The notes beneath the pieces were generated by a model, which saw only the letters and a list, made by a program, of their open reading frames with translations, was not told where the DNA came from and ran no database searches. A stretch of 64,000 bases of DNA from JBDOQU01 sp039839375 (GTDB taxonomy: Bacteria; Pseudomonadota; Alphaproteobacteria; DSM-16000; Inquilinaceae). Of the stretch, positions 50,531 to 58,480 are shown one piece after another (position 1 is the first letter of the stretch; each line of letters opens with the position of its first letter). A program made the position numbers and the translations under genes. Location of the stretch: contig NZ_JBDOQU010000004.1 of the NCBI RefSeq assembly GCF_039839375.1, positions 186,001-250,000 of the forward strand, read 5' to 3'.

Positions 50531-51481
50531 ATGCGGAAACTTCCCCCCTTCGCCGCCGCGCTCTTCCTTCTGGGCGCGGCGTCGCCTCTCCCCGCGCTGG
50601 CCGAAGCGCCGTCCGTGGCGGTCAGCATAAAGCCGCTGCATTCGCTGGTCGCCGGCGTGATGGGCGATCTCGGCCAGCCTGACCTGCTGGTGGAGGGGGC
50701 GGGGTCGCCCCACACCTATTCCCTCCGCCCGTCCGACGCCAGGGCGTTGGCCGACGCCGATCTTGTCGTCTGGACGGGGCCGGCCCTGGAGACCTTCCTG
50801 ATCGGTCCGCTGGAGACCCTGGCGGAAGATGCGCGGACGTTGGCCGTCGCCGATGCGGAGGGCGTGGAGCTTCTCCCCGTCCGCTCCACCGGCGCGTGGG
50901 AAGGCCATCATCATGAGCATGATCATGAAGGGGAGGATCACGGCCACGATCATTCCGCCGCCTATGACGCTCATCTCTGGCTCGATCCGCACAACGCGGC
51001 GGCCATCGTGGAATCGGTCGCCGACGCCCTGTCTGAACTGGATGCGGAGAATGCCGCCGCCTACGCCGCCAACGCCGATTCCGTGCTGGAGCGGCTGGAC
51101 GCGCTGGACGCCGATCTGCGCGCCCGCCTCGCGCCGGTAGGGGACGCGCCCTTCGTCGTCTTCCACGACGCCTACCAGTATTTCGGGGCCCATTACGGGC
51201 TGAACGCCGTCGGCTCGATCACCGTCAGTCCGGAGCTTCCGCCGGGCGCGCAGCGTCTGCGGGAGATCCAGCACACGATCGCCGAAAGCGGGGCGCGCTG
51301 CGTCTTCAGCGAACCGCAGTTCGAACCCGACCTGGTCGATACGGTGGTCGAAGGAACCGATGTCCGCCGCGGCCAGCTCGATCCGCTGGGCGTCGCCGTG
51401 GAGGAAGGGCCCGAACAGTATTTCCGGCTGATGACAGACCTCGCCGACAACCTCGTCGCCTGCCTGTCCGACGCGTCATAA
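50531..51481 (+). CDS. znuA: Zinc ABC transporter periplasmic binding protein
   Basis: This 316-residue protein has a signal peptide (MRKLPPFAAALFLLGAAS, cleavage near ALA). It is a cluster A-I binding protein with VSIKPLHSLVAGVMGD, a His in GSPHTYSLRPSDA, a histidine-rich loop (GHHHEHDHEGEDHGHDH), LWLDPHNA and VFHDAYQYFGAHYGL. The His residues and loop bind zinc. The ATG at 50531 is preceded by GAGG; earlier ATGs in the frame lie on the Zur box side and lack a ribosome site. It is divergent from znuCB and controlled by the same box. Confidence 0.92.
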   Translation: MRKLPPFAAALFLLGAASPLPALAEAPSVAVSIKPLHSLVAGVMGDLGQPDLLVEGAGSPHTYSLRPSDARALADADLVVWTGPALETFLIGPLETLAEDARTLAVADAEGVELLPVRSTGAWEGHHHEHDHEGEDHGHDHSAAYDAHLWLDPHNAAAIVESVADALSELDAENAAAYAANADSVLERLDALDADLRARLAPVGDAPFVVFHDAYQYFGAHYGLNAVGSITVSPELPPGAQRLREIQHTIAESGARCVFSEPQFEPDLVDTVVEGTDVRRGQLDPLGVAVEEGPEQYFRLMTDLADNLVACLSDAS

Positions 51482-51488
51482 CGGGACG

Positions 51489-51524
51489 GGCAGGGGGCGG
51501 GCCCGCCGAGGCTCGCCCCCTGCC
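51489..51524. terminator. Bidirectional hairpin between znuA and the convergent dehydrogenase
   Basis: A perfect 11-base stem, GGCAGGGGGCG (51489-51499) with CGCCCCCTGCC (51514-51524), and a 14-base loop that can itself fold (GGCCCGCC). It occupies most of the 45-base gap between convergent stops. Confidence 0.6.
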
Positions 51525-51526
51525 GG

Positions 51527-52600
51527 TCAGTCGTTCGCGCCGCGGATCGCCTCGCACACCGCGTCGGTGACTTCTTGCGTGGTCGCCTTGCCGCCGATGT
51601 CCGGCGTCCGGACGCCTTCACCCGTCACCTGCTCAACCGCCCGCATCAGCCGGGCGGCCGCCGCGCCTTCGCCCAGATGCTCCAGCATCTGGGCCGCCGT
51701 CCAGAAGGTCGCGACCGGATTGGCGATGCCCTTTCCGGTGATATCGAAGGCGGAACCGTGGATCGGCTCGAACATCGAGGGGAAGCGCCGCTCCGGATCG
51801 ATGTTCGCCGTCGGCGCGACGCCCAGCGAACCGGCCAGCGCGCCGGCGAGGTCTGAAAGGATGTCGGCATGGAGGTTGGTGGCGACGATGGTGTCCAGGC
51901 TGCGGGGCTTCAGCGTCATGCGCACCGTCATGGCGTCGACCAGCATCTTGTCCCAGGTCACGTCCGGGAATTCGGCCGCGACCTCCGCTGCGATCTCGTC
52001 CCACATCACCATGCCGTGGCGCTGGGCGTTGGACTTGGTCACGACGGTCAGATGCTTTCGCGGCCGCGACTGCGCCAGTTTGAACGCGTAGCGCATGATG
52101 CGCGTGACGCCGACGCGGGTGAAGATGGCGACCTCGGTGCCGACTTCCTCCGGCATGCCGCGATGGGCGCGCCCGCCATTCCCGGAATATTCGCCTTCGG
52201 AATTCTCGCGCACGATCACCCAGTCCAGATCGCCCGGCCCGATGCCCGACAGCGGCGATGCGATGCCCGGCAGGATCCTGGTCGGGCGCACATTGGCGTA
52301 CTGGTCGAAGCCCTGGCAGATCGGCAGCCGGAGGCCCCAGAGCGTGATGTGGTCGGGCACGTCCGGCGCGCCGACGGCGCCGAAGAAGATCGCGTCGAAA
52401 CCCTTGAGCCGCTCCAGCCCGTCCTCGGGCATCATGCGCCCATGGGCCTTGTAGTGGTCGGAGCCCCAGTCGAAGCTCCGGACGTCCAGCCGGAAATCGT
52501 CGCCGCGCTTCTCCAGCACCTCCAGGACCTGGAGGCCGGAGTCGATGACCTCGGGGCCTATGCCGTCCGCGGGGATGGCCGCGATCCTGTACTGCCTCAT
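51527..52600 (-). CDS. Tartrate/D-malate-type decarboxylating dehydrogenase
   Basis: This 357-residue NAD-dependent beta-decarboxylating dehydrogenase belongs to the isopropylmalate/isocitrate family: RIAAIPADGIGPEVIDSG, the substrate segment GLRLPICQGFDQYANVRP, VIVRENSEGEYSGNGG, the catalytic region VDAMTVRM and IHGSAFDITGKGIANP with ANLHADILSDL-like TNLHADILSDLAG. The arginine pattern and Y/N in the ENSEGEY segment match tartrate or D-malate dehydrogenase (TtuC/DmlA) more than LeuB. The adjacent tricarboxylate-type binding protein and FCD regulator support organic-acid catabolism. Confidence 0.85.
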   Translation of the reverse strand: MRQYRIAAIPADGIGPEVIDSGLQVLEVLEKRGDDFRLDVRSFDWGSDHYKAHGRMMPEDGLERLKGFDAIFFGAVGAPDVPDHITLWGLRLPICQGFDQYANVRPTRILPGIASPLSGIGPGDLDWVIVRENSEGEYSGNGGRAHRGMPEEVGTEVAIFTRVGVTRIMRYAFKLAQSRPRKHLTVVTKSNAQRHGMVMWDEIAAEVAAEFPDVTWDKMLVDAMTVRMTLKPRSLDTIVATNLHADILSDLAGALAGSLGVAPTANIDPERRFPSMFEPIHGSAFDITGKGIANPVATFWTAAQMLEHLGEGAAAARLMRAVEQVTGEGVRTPDIGGKATTQEVTDAVCEAIRGAND

Positions 52601-52673
52601 GGGTTTCCCGTTCCGTATGGCCGCACGACTCCCTGTCGCGCGGCCTGTTTACAGTCAACTGCTGGAGCGCGAT

Positions 52674-52700
52674 GCGATCAGGTTGGTTCAACCTGATCGC
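52674..52700 (-). terminator. Hairpin between the Bug-type binding protein and dehydrogenase genes
   Basis: A perfect 11-base stem GCGATCAGGTT (52674-52684) and AACCTGATCGC (52690-52700) with a 5-base loop, and partly matching outer arms GAGCGCGAT and ATCGCACTC. It lies 24 bases after the tctC-like stop. It may be a terminator or a processing site that lowers downstream expression; it resembles another dispersed repeat type, from memory only. Confidence 0.6.
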
Positions 52701-52724
52701 TGAATCGCACTCCACTTATCAAGC

Positions 52725-53702
52725 TTAATTCGCCGAAACGCCGGCTTCCTCAATAACCTGCGCCCACCTGTCGATTTCCGACTGGAGCTTCTGGCCCAGC
52801 GCCTCGGGCGTCGCCTGTTCGTGCGACACCGGCTGCGCGCCCAGGTCAGTCAGGCGCTCGATGACGGCGGGGTCCTTCAGCGCCTCCTGCAAGGCGGCGG
52901 ACAGCGTGTCGATCACCGCCTCCGGCGTGCCCGCCGGAGCCCAGAGCGCGTGCCAGGCGCTCACCTCGAAGCCCTCCATGCCGGAATCGTCCAGCGTCGG
53001 AAGGTCGGGCAGGGCGTCGACCGGCTCCGGCGTGGTGACCGCATAGGCCTTCACCTCGCCGGATTCGATCTGGCCCATCGTGTTGGTGCTCTGGTCGCAC
53101 ATCAAATCGACCTCGCCGGCGATCAGGTCGGTCAGCGCCGGTCCGGTGCCGGGATAGGGCACTTCGATGAACTGCACGCCAAGCTCCTGCATCAGCAGCA
53201 TGCCGCAGAGATGCGACGCCGCGCCGATGCCGGCATGGGAGTAGGTGACATCCGAACCGTTCTGCTTCAGATAGTCGATCAGCGCAGTCACGTCCTCGGG
53301 CTCGAAATCCTGCCGCGCGATGACGGTCATCGGCACGTCGGCGACCTGGCCCACCGGCGCGAAGGCCTCGCCCGGATCGTAGGGCAGGTCGTCATAGAGT
53401 GAGGCGCTGGTCGCGACGCCGATATGGTAGAGCAGCAGCGTATAGCCGTCCGCCGGGGCGTTCGCGACCCGCGCCGCGCCCAGCGTGCCGCCGGCGCCGC
53501 CCATGTTCTGGACCACGATCTGCTGCCCGAGCTGTTCCGACATGGCTTCGGCGACGATGCGGGTCACCGTGTCGCTCGGCCCGCCGGCCGCGGCGGGAAC
53601 CATGATGGTGACGGGACTTTCCGGATAGGCGTCCTGCGCCATGGCGGGGCCCGCCACGGTCACCGCCGCCGTTCCAAGCGCGATCAGAAGATTTCGGTTC
53701 AT
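52725..53702 (-). CDS. Bug/TctC-family periplasmic solute-binding protein
   Basis: This 325-residue protein has a signal peptide (MNRNLLIALGTAAVTVAGP, cleavage AMA-QDA). It is the binding protein type of tripartite tricarboxylate transporters: YPESPVTIMVPAAAGGPSDTVTRI, the conserved GGAGGTLGAARVANAPADGYTLL (split over loop and helix) and YPGTGPALTDLIAGEVDLMCD. It binds carboxylates in the periplasm. No tctA/tctB membrane genes are adjacent, so it is an orphan, as most Bug proteins are. GGGAGGATGAC precedes the ATG. It is divergent from an FCD regulator and likely feeds the dehydrogenase downstream. Confidence 0.88.
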   Translation of the reverse strand: MNRNLLIALGTAAVTVAGPAMAQDAYPESPVTIMVPAAAGGPSDTVTRIVAEAMSEQLGQQIVVQNMGGAGGTLGAARVANAPADGYTLLLYHIGVATSASLYDDLPYDPGEAFAPVGQVADVPMTVIARQDFEPEDVTALIDYLKQNGSDVTYSHAGIGAASHLCGMLLMQELGVQFIEVPYPGTGPALTDLIAGEVDLMCDQSTNTMGQIESGEVKAYAVTTPEPVDALPDLPTLDDSGMEGFEVSAWHALWAPAGTPEAVIDTLSAALQEALKDPAVIERLTDLGAQPVSHEQATPEALGQKLQSEIDRWAQVIEEAGVSAN

Positions 53703-53782
53703 GTCATCCTCCCGGAGGATTGTGATGGCGGCGGTTCGCCGGGCTTTTTCATCCGCAAGGGCCAGCCGTATCATGCGTTCCA

Positions 53783-53808
53783 ACTTGCATGCAAAATTAA
53801 ACGCAAGT
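53783..53808. promoter_or_regulatory. Candidate FCD-regulator operator
   Basis: The perfect 10-base palindrome TTGCATGCAA (53785-53794) is nested in a wider inverted repeat ACTTGC (53783-53788) and GCAAGT (53803-53808). It lies in the 158-base gap between the divergent tctC-like and GntR genes, and is a plausible binding site of the FCD-type repressor. Confidence 0.55.
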
Positions 53809-53860
53809 GGACGGGCGCGCGATCTTTTGCCATTCATGAACGGATGGGGAAGGAACTCGA

Positions 53861-54607
53861 ATGAACGGCAAGGCAGGTTCGGTTTCCAGGCGGGGCGTCG
53901 CCGGGAACGAGGATGCGCTTTCGACGGCCGTAGAGCCCGCGGCGGAGGAAGGCCGGGCGGACGCCGCCTATCGTTTCCTGCGCAACGCGATCCTGTCGAA
54001 CGAACTGCCGGCCGGATTCCAGGCGGCGGAGAATGAGATCGCCGCGCGGCTCGGCATGAGCCGCACCCCGGTCCACGAGGCTATGGCGCGTCTCCAGGAG
54101 GAAGGATTCGTCCAGATCCTTCCCCGGAAAGGCATCCTGGTAAAGGCGCTGTCGCCCGCCGACCTGCTTGAGATCTACGACGTGCTGATCGCGCTGGAGG
54201 GTGCGGCCGCCGAACGGCTGGCCGGCGGCCATGTGGCGGATGTGGCGTCCGTCCTGGACGAGTTGGCCGCCCGGACGGCCGATATGGAAGCCGCCCTGCG
54301 GGATGGCGATCTGGAACGCTGGGCGCAGGATGACGAAGCCTTCCACGACACGCTGGTCGCGCGCTGCGGCAATGGCCGCATCAGGCGCATGGCGGCGACG
54401 GTCACGGGCCAGTCGCACCGGGCCCGGCGGCTGACGCTCCATCTAAGACCGCTCCCCCTCGGCTCGGCCGCCGAGCATCGGGCGATCATCGATGCCATCC
54501 GCTCGGGCGACGCCGCGGCGGCCGGAACCGCCGCGCGGAGCCACCGCAGCCATGCAAGGGACCAACTCGTCCCGATCCTCGACCGCCTGAAATTCGCGAC
54601 GCTCTGA
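53861..54607 (+). CDS. GntR-family regulator, FadR/FCD subgroup
   Basis: This 248-residue regulator has an N-terminal winged helix (AYRFLRNAILSNELPAG, ENEIAARLGMSRTPVHEAMARLQEEGFVQILP split over helices) and an all-helical FCD ligand domain with the metal-binding acid and histidines: DDEAFHDTLV, then H in RLTLHLRPLP and AEHRAIIDAI. FCD regulators respond to organic acids. It is divergent from the tctC-like and dehydrogenase genes and probably controls them. Its stop is 9 bases from the convergent nagA stop. Confidence 0.88.
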   Translation: MNGKAGSVSRRGVAGNEDALSTAVEPAAEEGRADAAYRFLRNAILSNELPAGFQAAENEIAARLGMSRTPVHEAMARLQEEGFVQILPRKGILVKALSPADLLEIYDVLIALEGAAAERLAGGHVADVASVLDELAARTADMEAALRDGDLERWAQDDEAFHDTLVARCGNGRIRRMAATVTGQSHRARRLTLHLRPLPLGSAAEHRAIIDAIRSGDAAAAGTAARSHRSHARDQLVPILDRLKFATL

Positions 54608-54616
54608 AGGGGAGGA

Positions 54617-55762
54617 TCAGTCCGGCTCGCCCCCGATCCAGGTCCGGCGGACGGCAAGATCGTCGTCGAGCAATACCAGATCGGCGCGGTAACCCGGCGC
54701 GATGCGGCCCAGCCGGTCGTCCAGCCCCAGGAAGGCGGCGGGGTAGAGGGAGGCCATGCGCAGCGCCTCCTCCACCGTCTGGCCCAGCCAGGCGATGGTG
54801 TTGCGCACCGCCGAGGCCATATCCAGCGCCGATCCGGCCAGCGTCCCGTCCTCGGTGGCGCAACGGCCGTCGATCTCGGTGATCTTCTCTCCCTTGAGGA
54901 CGAAGCTCGGATCGGCCGCGCCCACCGTGGCCATGGCGTCGGTGACCAGCATCATCCGCCCGCGCGGCTTGGCGGCCAGCGCCACCCTGAGGCTCGCGGG
55001 ATGGACATGGTGGCCGTCCACGATGATGCCGCACCAGGTGCCGGGATCGTCCAGCGCCGCGCCGACCACCCCCGGCTCCCGGCTGTCGAACGGGGCCATG
55101 GCGTTGAACAGATGGGTGAAGCCGCGCAAGCCCTCCGCGATCGCGGCTCGGATCGCGTCGTAGGGGCCGACCGTATGTCCCGCGCAGACCAGCACCCCCG
55201 CCTCGGCCAGTCGGCGGACGGTCCCCGCCGGGGCCTGCTCCGGGGCCAGCGTCACCAGCGTCTTCCCAGTCTCCAGCGACATGACGACCGCCATGTCCTC
55301 CTCCGCGATCGGCCGGATCAGGCGCGGGTCGTGGACGCCCTTGCGCGCCACATTCAGGAACGGCCCCTCCAGATGGATTCCGAGGATTCCCGGAACCGCC
55401 TCCGCCATCGCCCGCCGCACCGCGTCGATCGCCGCCGGCATCTTGTCCGGCGCGTCGGTGATCAGGGTCGGCAGCATCCCTGTCGTGCCGAACCGGCGGT
55501 GGGCTTCCGCGATCGTGCGGACGCCGTCGATCGTGGGGCTGTCGTTCAGCATCACGCCGCCGCCGCCATTCACCTGCACGTCGATGAAGCCCGGCGTCAG
55601 CAGCCCGCCCTCCAGCGCCACGCGCTGGGCATCCCGTGGAATGTCGGGTTCGGGGACCAGCGCCTCTATGCGCCCGTCCGCGATCAGGACGGCCTGTCCC
55701 TTGACGATCCGGTCTCCGTCGAAGACCCGGCCGCCGATCAGCGCCTGGAGGTCGTCGCTCAT
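54617..55762 (-). CDS. nagA: N-acetylglucosamine-6-phosphate deacetylase
   Basis: This 381-residue amidohydrolase converts GlcNAc-6P to GlcN-6P and acetate. Motifs: PGFIDVQVNGGGGVMLND, HLEGPFLN with the metal glutamate, CAGHTVGPYDAI and THLFNAMAPFDSREPG with metal histidines, and the catalytic aspartate in MLVTDAM. The ATG overlaps the nagB-II stop (ATGA). It is the last gene of the amino-sugar operon. Confidence 0.93.
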   Translation of the reverse strand: MSDDLQALIGGRVFDGDRIVKGQAVLIADGRIEALVPEPDIPRDAQRVALEGGLLTPGFIDVQVNGGGGVMLNDSPTIDGVRTIAEAHRRFGTTGMLPTLITDAPDKMPAAIDAVRRAMAEAVPGILGIHLEGPFLNVARKGVHDPRLIRPIAEEDMAVVMSLETGKTLVTLAPEQAPAGTVRRLAEAGVLVCAGHTVGPYDAIRAAIAEGLRGFTHLFNAMAPFDSREPGVVGAALDDPGTWCGIIVDGHHVHPASLRVALAAKPRGRMMLVTDAMATVGAADPSFVLKGEKITEIDGRCATEDGTLAGSALDMASAVRNTIAWLGQTVEEALRMASLYPAAFLGLDDRLGRIAPGYRADLVLLDDDLAVRRTWIGGEPD

Positions 55763-56805
55763 CTCGTCTCCGTCACCTTGCGCAGATGCCTGGGCTCATC
55801 CGGGTCCAACCCCCGCCGGACCGACAGCCGGGCGGCCGCGCGGTAGAAGGCCAGGATCATCGGCAGCGAATCGCAGGCAGGATGAAGCGGGCGGGGGACC
55901 GGTAGCCGGTCGGCCGCGCCCTCCGTCTCGGCGATCAGGACGCGCCCGCCCTGGGCGCGGATCGTCGCCGCCAGCTCCCGCACGCTGGCGCGGGTCTCGT
56001 CTTCCGGGCTGAAGACGACGACCGGATAATCCTGGCCGACCAGCGCGACCGGTCCATGCATCACCTCCGCCGCGCTGAACGCCTCCGAATGCAGCCCACA
56101 GGTCTCCTTCAGCTTCAGCGCCGCCTCCTGCGCGATCGCCAGATTGGTCCCGCGCCCCAGGATCAGCAGGTCCCGCGCGTCGGCCAGCGCGTCGACCATC
56201 GGGCTCCAGTCCAGATCCAGCGCCTCCTCCAGCCGTCCCGGCAGTTGGGTCAGCGCCCGGGTCAGCGCCTCGTCGCCGGTCCAGGCGGCGGTCAGGTGCA
56301 GTAGCGCGGCGAGCGAGCCGATATAGCTCTTGGTCGCGGCGACGCTGGTCTCCGCCCCGGCATGGAGCGGCAGGACCGTGTCGCAGACGGCCGCCAGCGG
56401 CGATTCCGAATCGTTGACCAGCGCCACGGTCAGCGCCCCGCCTGCCTTCGCGCGTTCCGTCATGTCGATCAGGTCGGGGCTGCGGCCGGACTGGCTGATC
56501 GCGATGAACAGCGCCCCCTCCATGGCCAGCGTGCGGTTATAGATCGTGGCGACCGACGGCGCGGCCGACGCCGTCACCAGCCCCAGCCGCGTCTCGATCA
56601 GATATTTCGCGAAGGTCGCGGCATGGTCTGAACTGCCGCGCGCCCCGGTGACGACGAAGCGCGGCGGGGCCGCGCGCAGCCTTTCGGCCAGCGTAGCGAC
56701 GGCGTCGGCGTTCCGCTCGAACTGCCGGGCGACGATGCGGGGCGTCTCCGACGCTTCGGCCAACATTCTCGAAGTCTTCTGGGTCTTGCTCATGGTCTCG
56801 ATCAT
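55759..56805 (-). CDS. SIS-domain glucosamine-6-phosphate deaminase (NagB-II type)
   Basis: This 348-residue protein has two SIS sugar-isomerase domains (FVVTGARGSSDHAATFAKYLIE, ISQSGRSPDLIDMTERAK, TVALVNDSESPLA; second domain LILGRGTNLAIAQEAALKLKE and EVMHGPVALV) but no glutaminase domain. It therefore is not GlmS. Such proteins beside nagA are the non-orthologous NagB-II deaminases known from Shewanella and alphaproteobacteria; they make fructose-6P from GlcN-6P. The start ATG at 56805 overlaps the GntR stop; the next ATG (56793) is an alternative. No classical nagB is in the window. Confidence 0.88.
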   Translation of the reverse strand: MIETMSKTQKTSRMLAEASETPRIVARQFERNADAVATLAERLRAAPPRFVVTGARGSSDHAATFAKYLIETRLGLVTASAAPSVATIYNRTLAMEGALFIAISQSGRSPDLIDMTERAKAGGALTVALVNDSESPLAAVCDTVLPLHAGAETSVAATKSYIGSLAALLHLTAAWTGDEALTRALTQLPGRLEEALDLDWSPMVDALADARDLLILGRGTNLAIAQEAALKLKETCGLHSEAFSAAEVMHGPVALVGQDYPVVVFSPEDETRASVRELAATIRAQGGRVLIAETEGAADRLPVPRPLHPACDSLPMILAFYRAAARLSVRRGLDPDEPRHLRKVTETR

Positions 56806-57587
56806 TCGGGCTTGTGGTTGGCGGGGCCGGCGTCGACGCGCAGCTCCGTCACGAAATCGTAGAGGTCGCCGCGATAGCGCGAGCGGGTGAATTCGACCGG
56901 CGTTCCGTCGGCCCGGAAGGCCCTGCGCTCGATCGACAGGATGGCGGTCCCGGCGGGAACGTGAAGCTGCCGGGCGTCCGTCTCGTCGATCAATTCTGCG
57001 CGCAGCCTCTGCAACGCCCGGACCGGCCGTGCGCCATGGGCCGCCATCGCGTCGTAGAGCGAGGGGCCGACATCCTTCGGATCTGCCAGGAACTGGCGGG
57101 GGACAGTCGCCCGCTCCAGCGCCATCGGCGTGTCGTCGGCCGTCCTCACCCGCGCGATGCGGACGACCTCCGTGCCCGGCGGCAGGTCCAGCGCCATCGC
57201 CTCCTCCGGCGTCGCCCGGCCGAAACCGCGCTCCAGCCACACCGATCCGGGCTTCAGCCCACGGGCCAGCATGTCTTCGGAAAAGCTGGTCAGCAGCGAC
57301 AGCGGCTGTTCGACCCGTGTCGCCACGAAGGTCCCGGCACCCTGCTTCTGGATCAGCAGCCCATCGACCACCAGATCGTCGATCGCCCGCCGCACGGTGA
57401 CCCGCGACACGCCCAGCAGGCTCGCCAGATAGCGTTCCCCCGGCAGAGCATCCCCGACCCTCAGCGCCCCGCTCTCGACCGCTTGGCGCAGGCGGTACTG
57501 GAGTTGCAGATAGAGCGGCGTCGGGCTGTCGGGGTCCAGCTTGAGACTTTCCACCGGGCCGGGTCTGGCCGTTCTCGTCACGCTCAT
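56802..57587 (-). CDS. GntR/HutC-family regulator of the amino-sugar operon
   Basis: This 261-residue regulator has an N-terminal winged helix (PLYLQLQYRLRQAVESGAL, LGVSRVTVRRAIDDLVVDGLL) and a C-terminal UTRA ligand domain (GSVWLERGFGR, RIARVRTADDTPMALERATVP, RSRYRGDLYDFV). UTRA regulators of nag operons (NagR/YvoA-type) respond to GlcN-6P or GlcNAc-6P. It overlaps its neighbours by 4 bases on both sides. The ATG at 57587 is set by that overlap and by a typical start. Confidence 0.9.
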   Translation of the reverse strand: MSVTRTARPGPVESLKLDPDSPTPLYLQLQYRLRQAVESGALRVGDALPGERYLASLLGVSRVTVRRAIDDLVVDGLLIQKQGAGTFVATRVEQPLSLLTSFSEDMLARGLKPGSVWLERGFGRATPEEAMALDLPPGTEVVRIARVRTADDTPMALERATVPRQFLADPKDVGPSLYDAMAAHGARPVRALQRLRAELIDETDARQLHVPAGTAILSIERRAFRADGTPVEFTRSRYRGDLYDFVTELRVDAGPANHKPE

Positions 57588-58480
57588 CGGCCCGTCTCCG
57601 CCCCTGTTTCCGCCATGGTTCGCCGGGCGATCAGGATGGCGCCCTTCAGCGCGTCGCCCTTCGCCGGGGCCAGATAGGGCTGCTCTTCCTCCGGCAGCCA
57701 TCCGGCGATGGGGCCGGCCAGCCCGCCCATCAGGCAGACCGTCGGCGCGCCGGCCCGGCGCAGCGTTGCTGTCATCGCTCCCAGATCGCGGCCCGCCTCG
57801 CGCAGCAGGTCGGCGGCCACCCGGTCGCCGCCGGCGGCTGCGTCCAGGATCGACGGCGCGAACGCGGCCCAGTCCCTCGGATGCGCGGATTGGGAGAAGG
57901 CGACGATCGCCTCCGGATCGTCGCCGAAATGCTTCATGATCCCGACGGTGAAGGGCGTGGCGAGGGTAACGCCGTCATAAGCGAACAGCGCCCGCCGCAC
58001 GGCCTCCAGCCCCAGCCACGCCCCGCTGCCATGGTCCGACGCCGGGAATCCCCACCCGCCGACGCGGGTCTCCTCGCCGTCGACGATGGCGCAGCCGCAC
58101 GATCCCGTACCGACGATCATGATCGCCCCGTCGCCGCCCTCATGGGCGCCCAGGCAGGCGGCGTGGGCGTCGGTCCGAAGCGTCATGGTGCGGAAGGGGT
58201 GGGACCAGGCCAGCATCTGGCCGCGCTCCCTCGCCTGGCCGGTCCCGGCCAGCCCCAGCCCGGCATGGGTTCGGGCCAGATCGGCCTCGATCAGGCCGGC
58301 GACCTCAAGCGCCTGCCGGGTCGCCAGCAGGATTTCCCCGATCGCGGCGTCCAGCCCCCAGCGCGGATTGGCGCTGCCGGCCCGCCCTTCGCCCAGCAGG
58401 TTCCCATCGGAATCCTCCAGCCGCGCGCGGCAGCTCGTGGCGCCGCCATCTATACCCAGGAACAGGGCGGGAGGGGTCAT
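57584..58480 (-). CDS. BadF/BadG-type amino-sugar kinase (NagK/MurK-like)
   Basis: This 298-residue ASKHA-fold kinase has phosphate-1 LFLGIDGGATSCRARL, the conserved LGLAGTG, phosphate-2 IMIVGTGSCGCAI and WGFPASDHGSGAWLGLEAV. BadF-type kinases of this size phosphorylate GlcNAc, glucosamine or, in the case of Clostridium MurK, both MurNAc and GlcNAc. The cluster contains murQ and namZ, so dual MurNAc/GlcNAc activity is the parsimonious reading. The ATG at 58480 overlaps the namZ stop (ATGA). Confidence 0.85.
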   Translation of the reverse strand: MTPPALFLGIDGGATSCRARLEDSDGNLLGEGRAGSANPRWGLDAAIGEILLATRQALEVAGLIEADLARTHAGLGLAGTGQARERGQMLAWSHPFRTMTLRTDAHAACLGAHEGGDGAIMIVGTGSCGCAIVDGEETRVGGWGFPASDHGSGAWLGLEAVRRALFAYDGVTLATPFTVGIMKHFGDDPEAIVAFSQSAHPRDWAAFAPSILDAAAGGDRVAADLLREAGRDLGAMTATLRRAGAPTVCLMGGLAGPIAGWLPEEEQPYLAPAKGDALKGAILIARRTMAETGAETGR

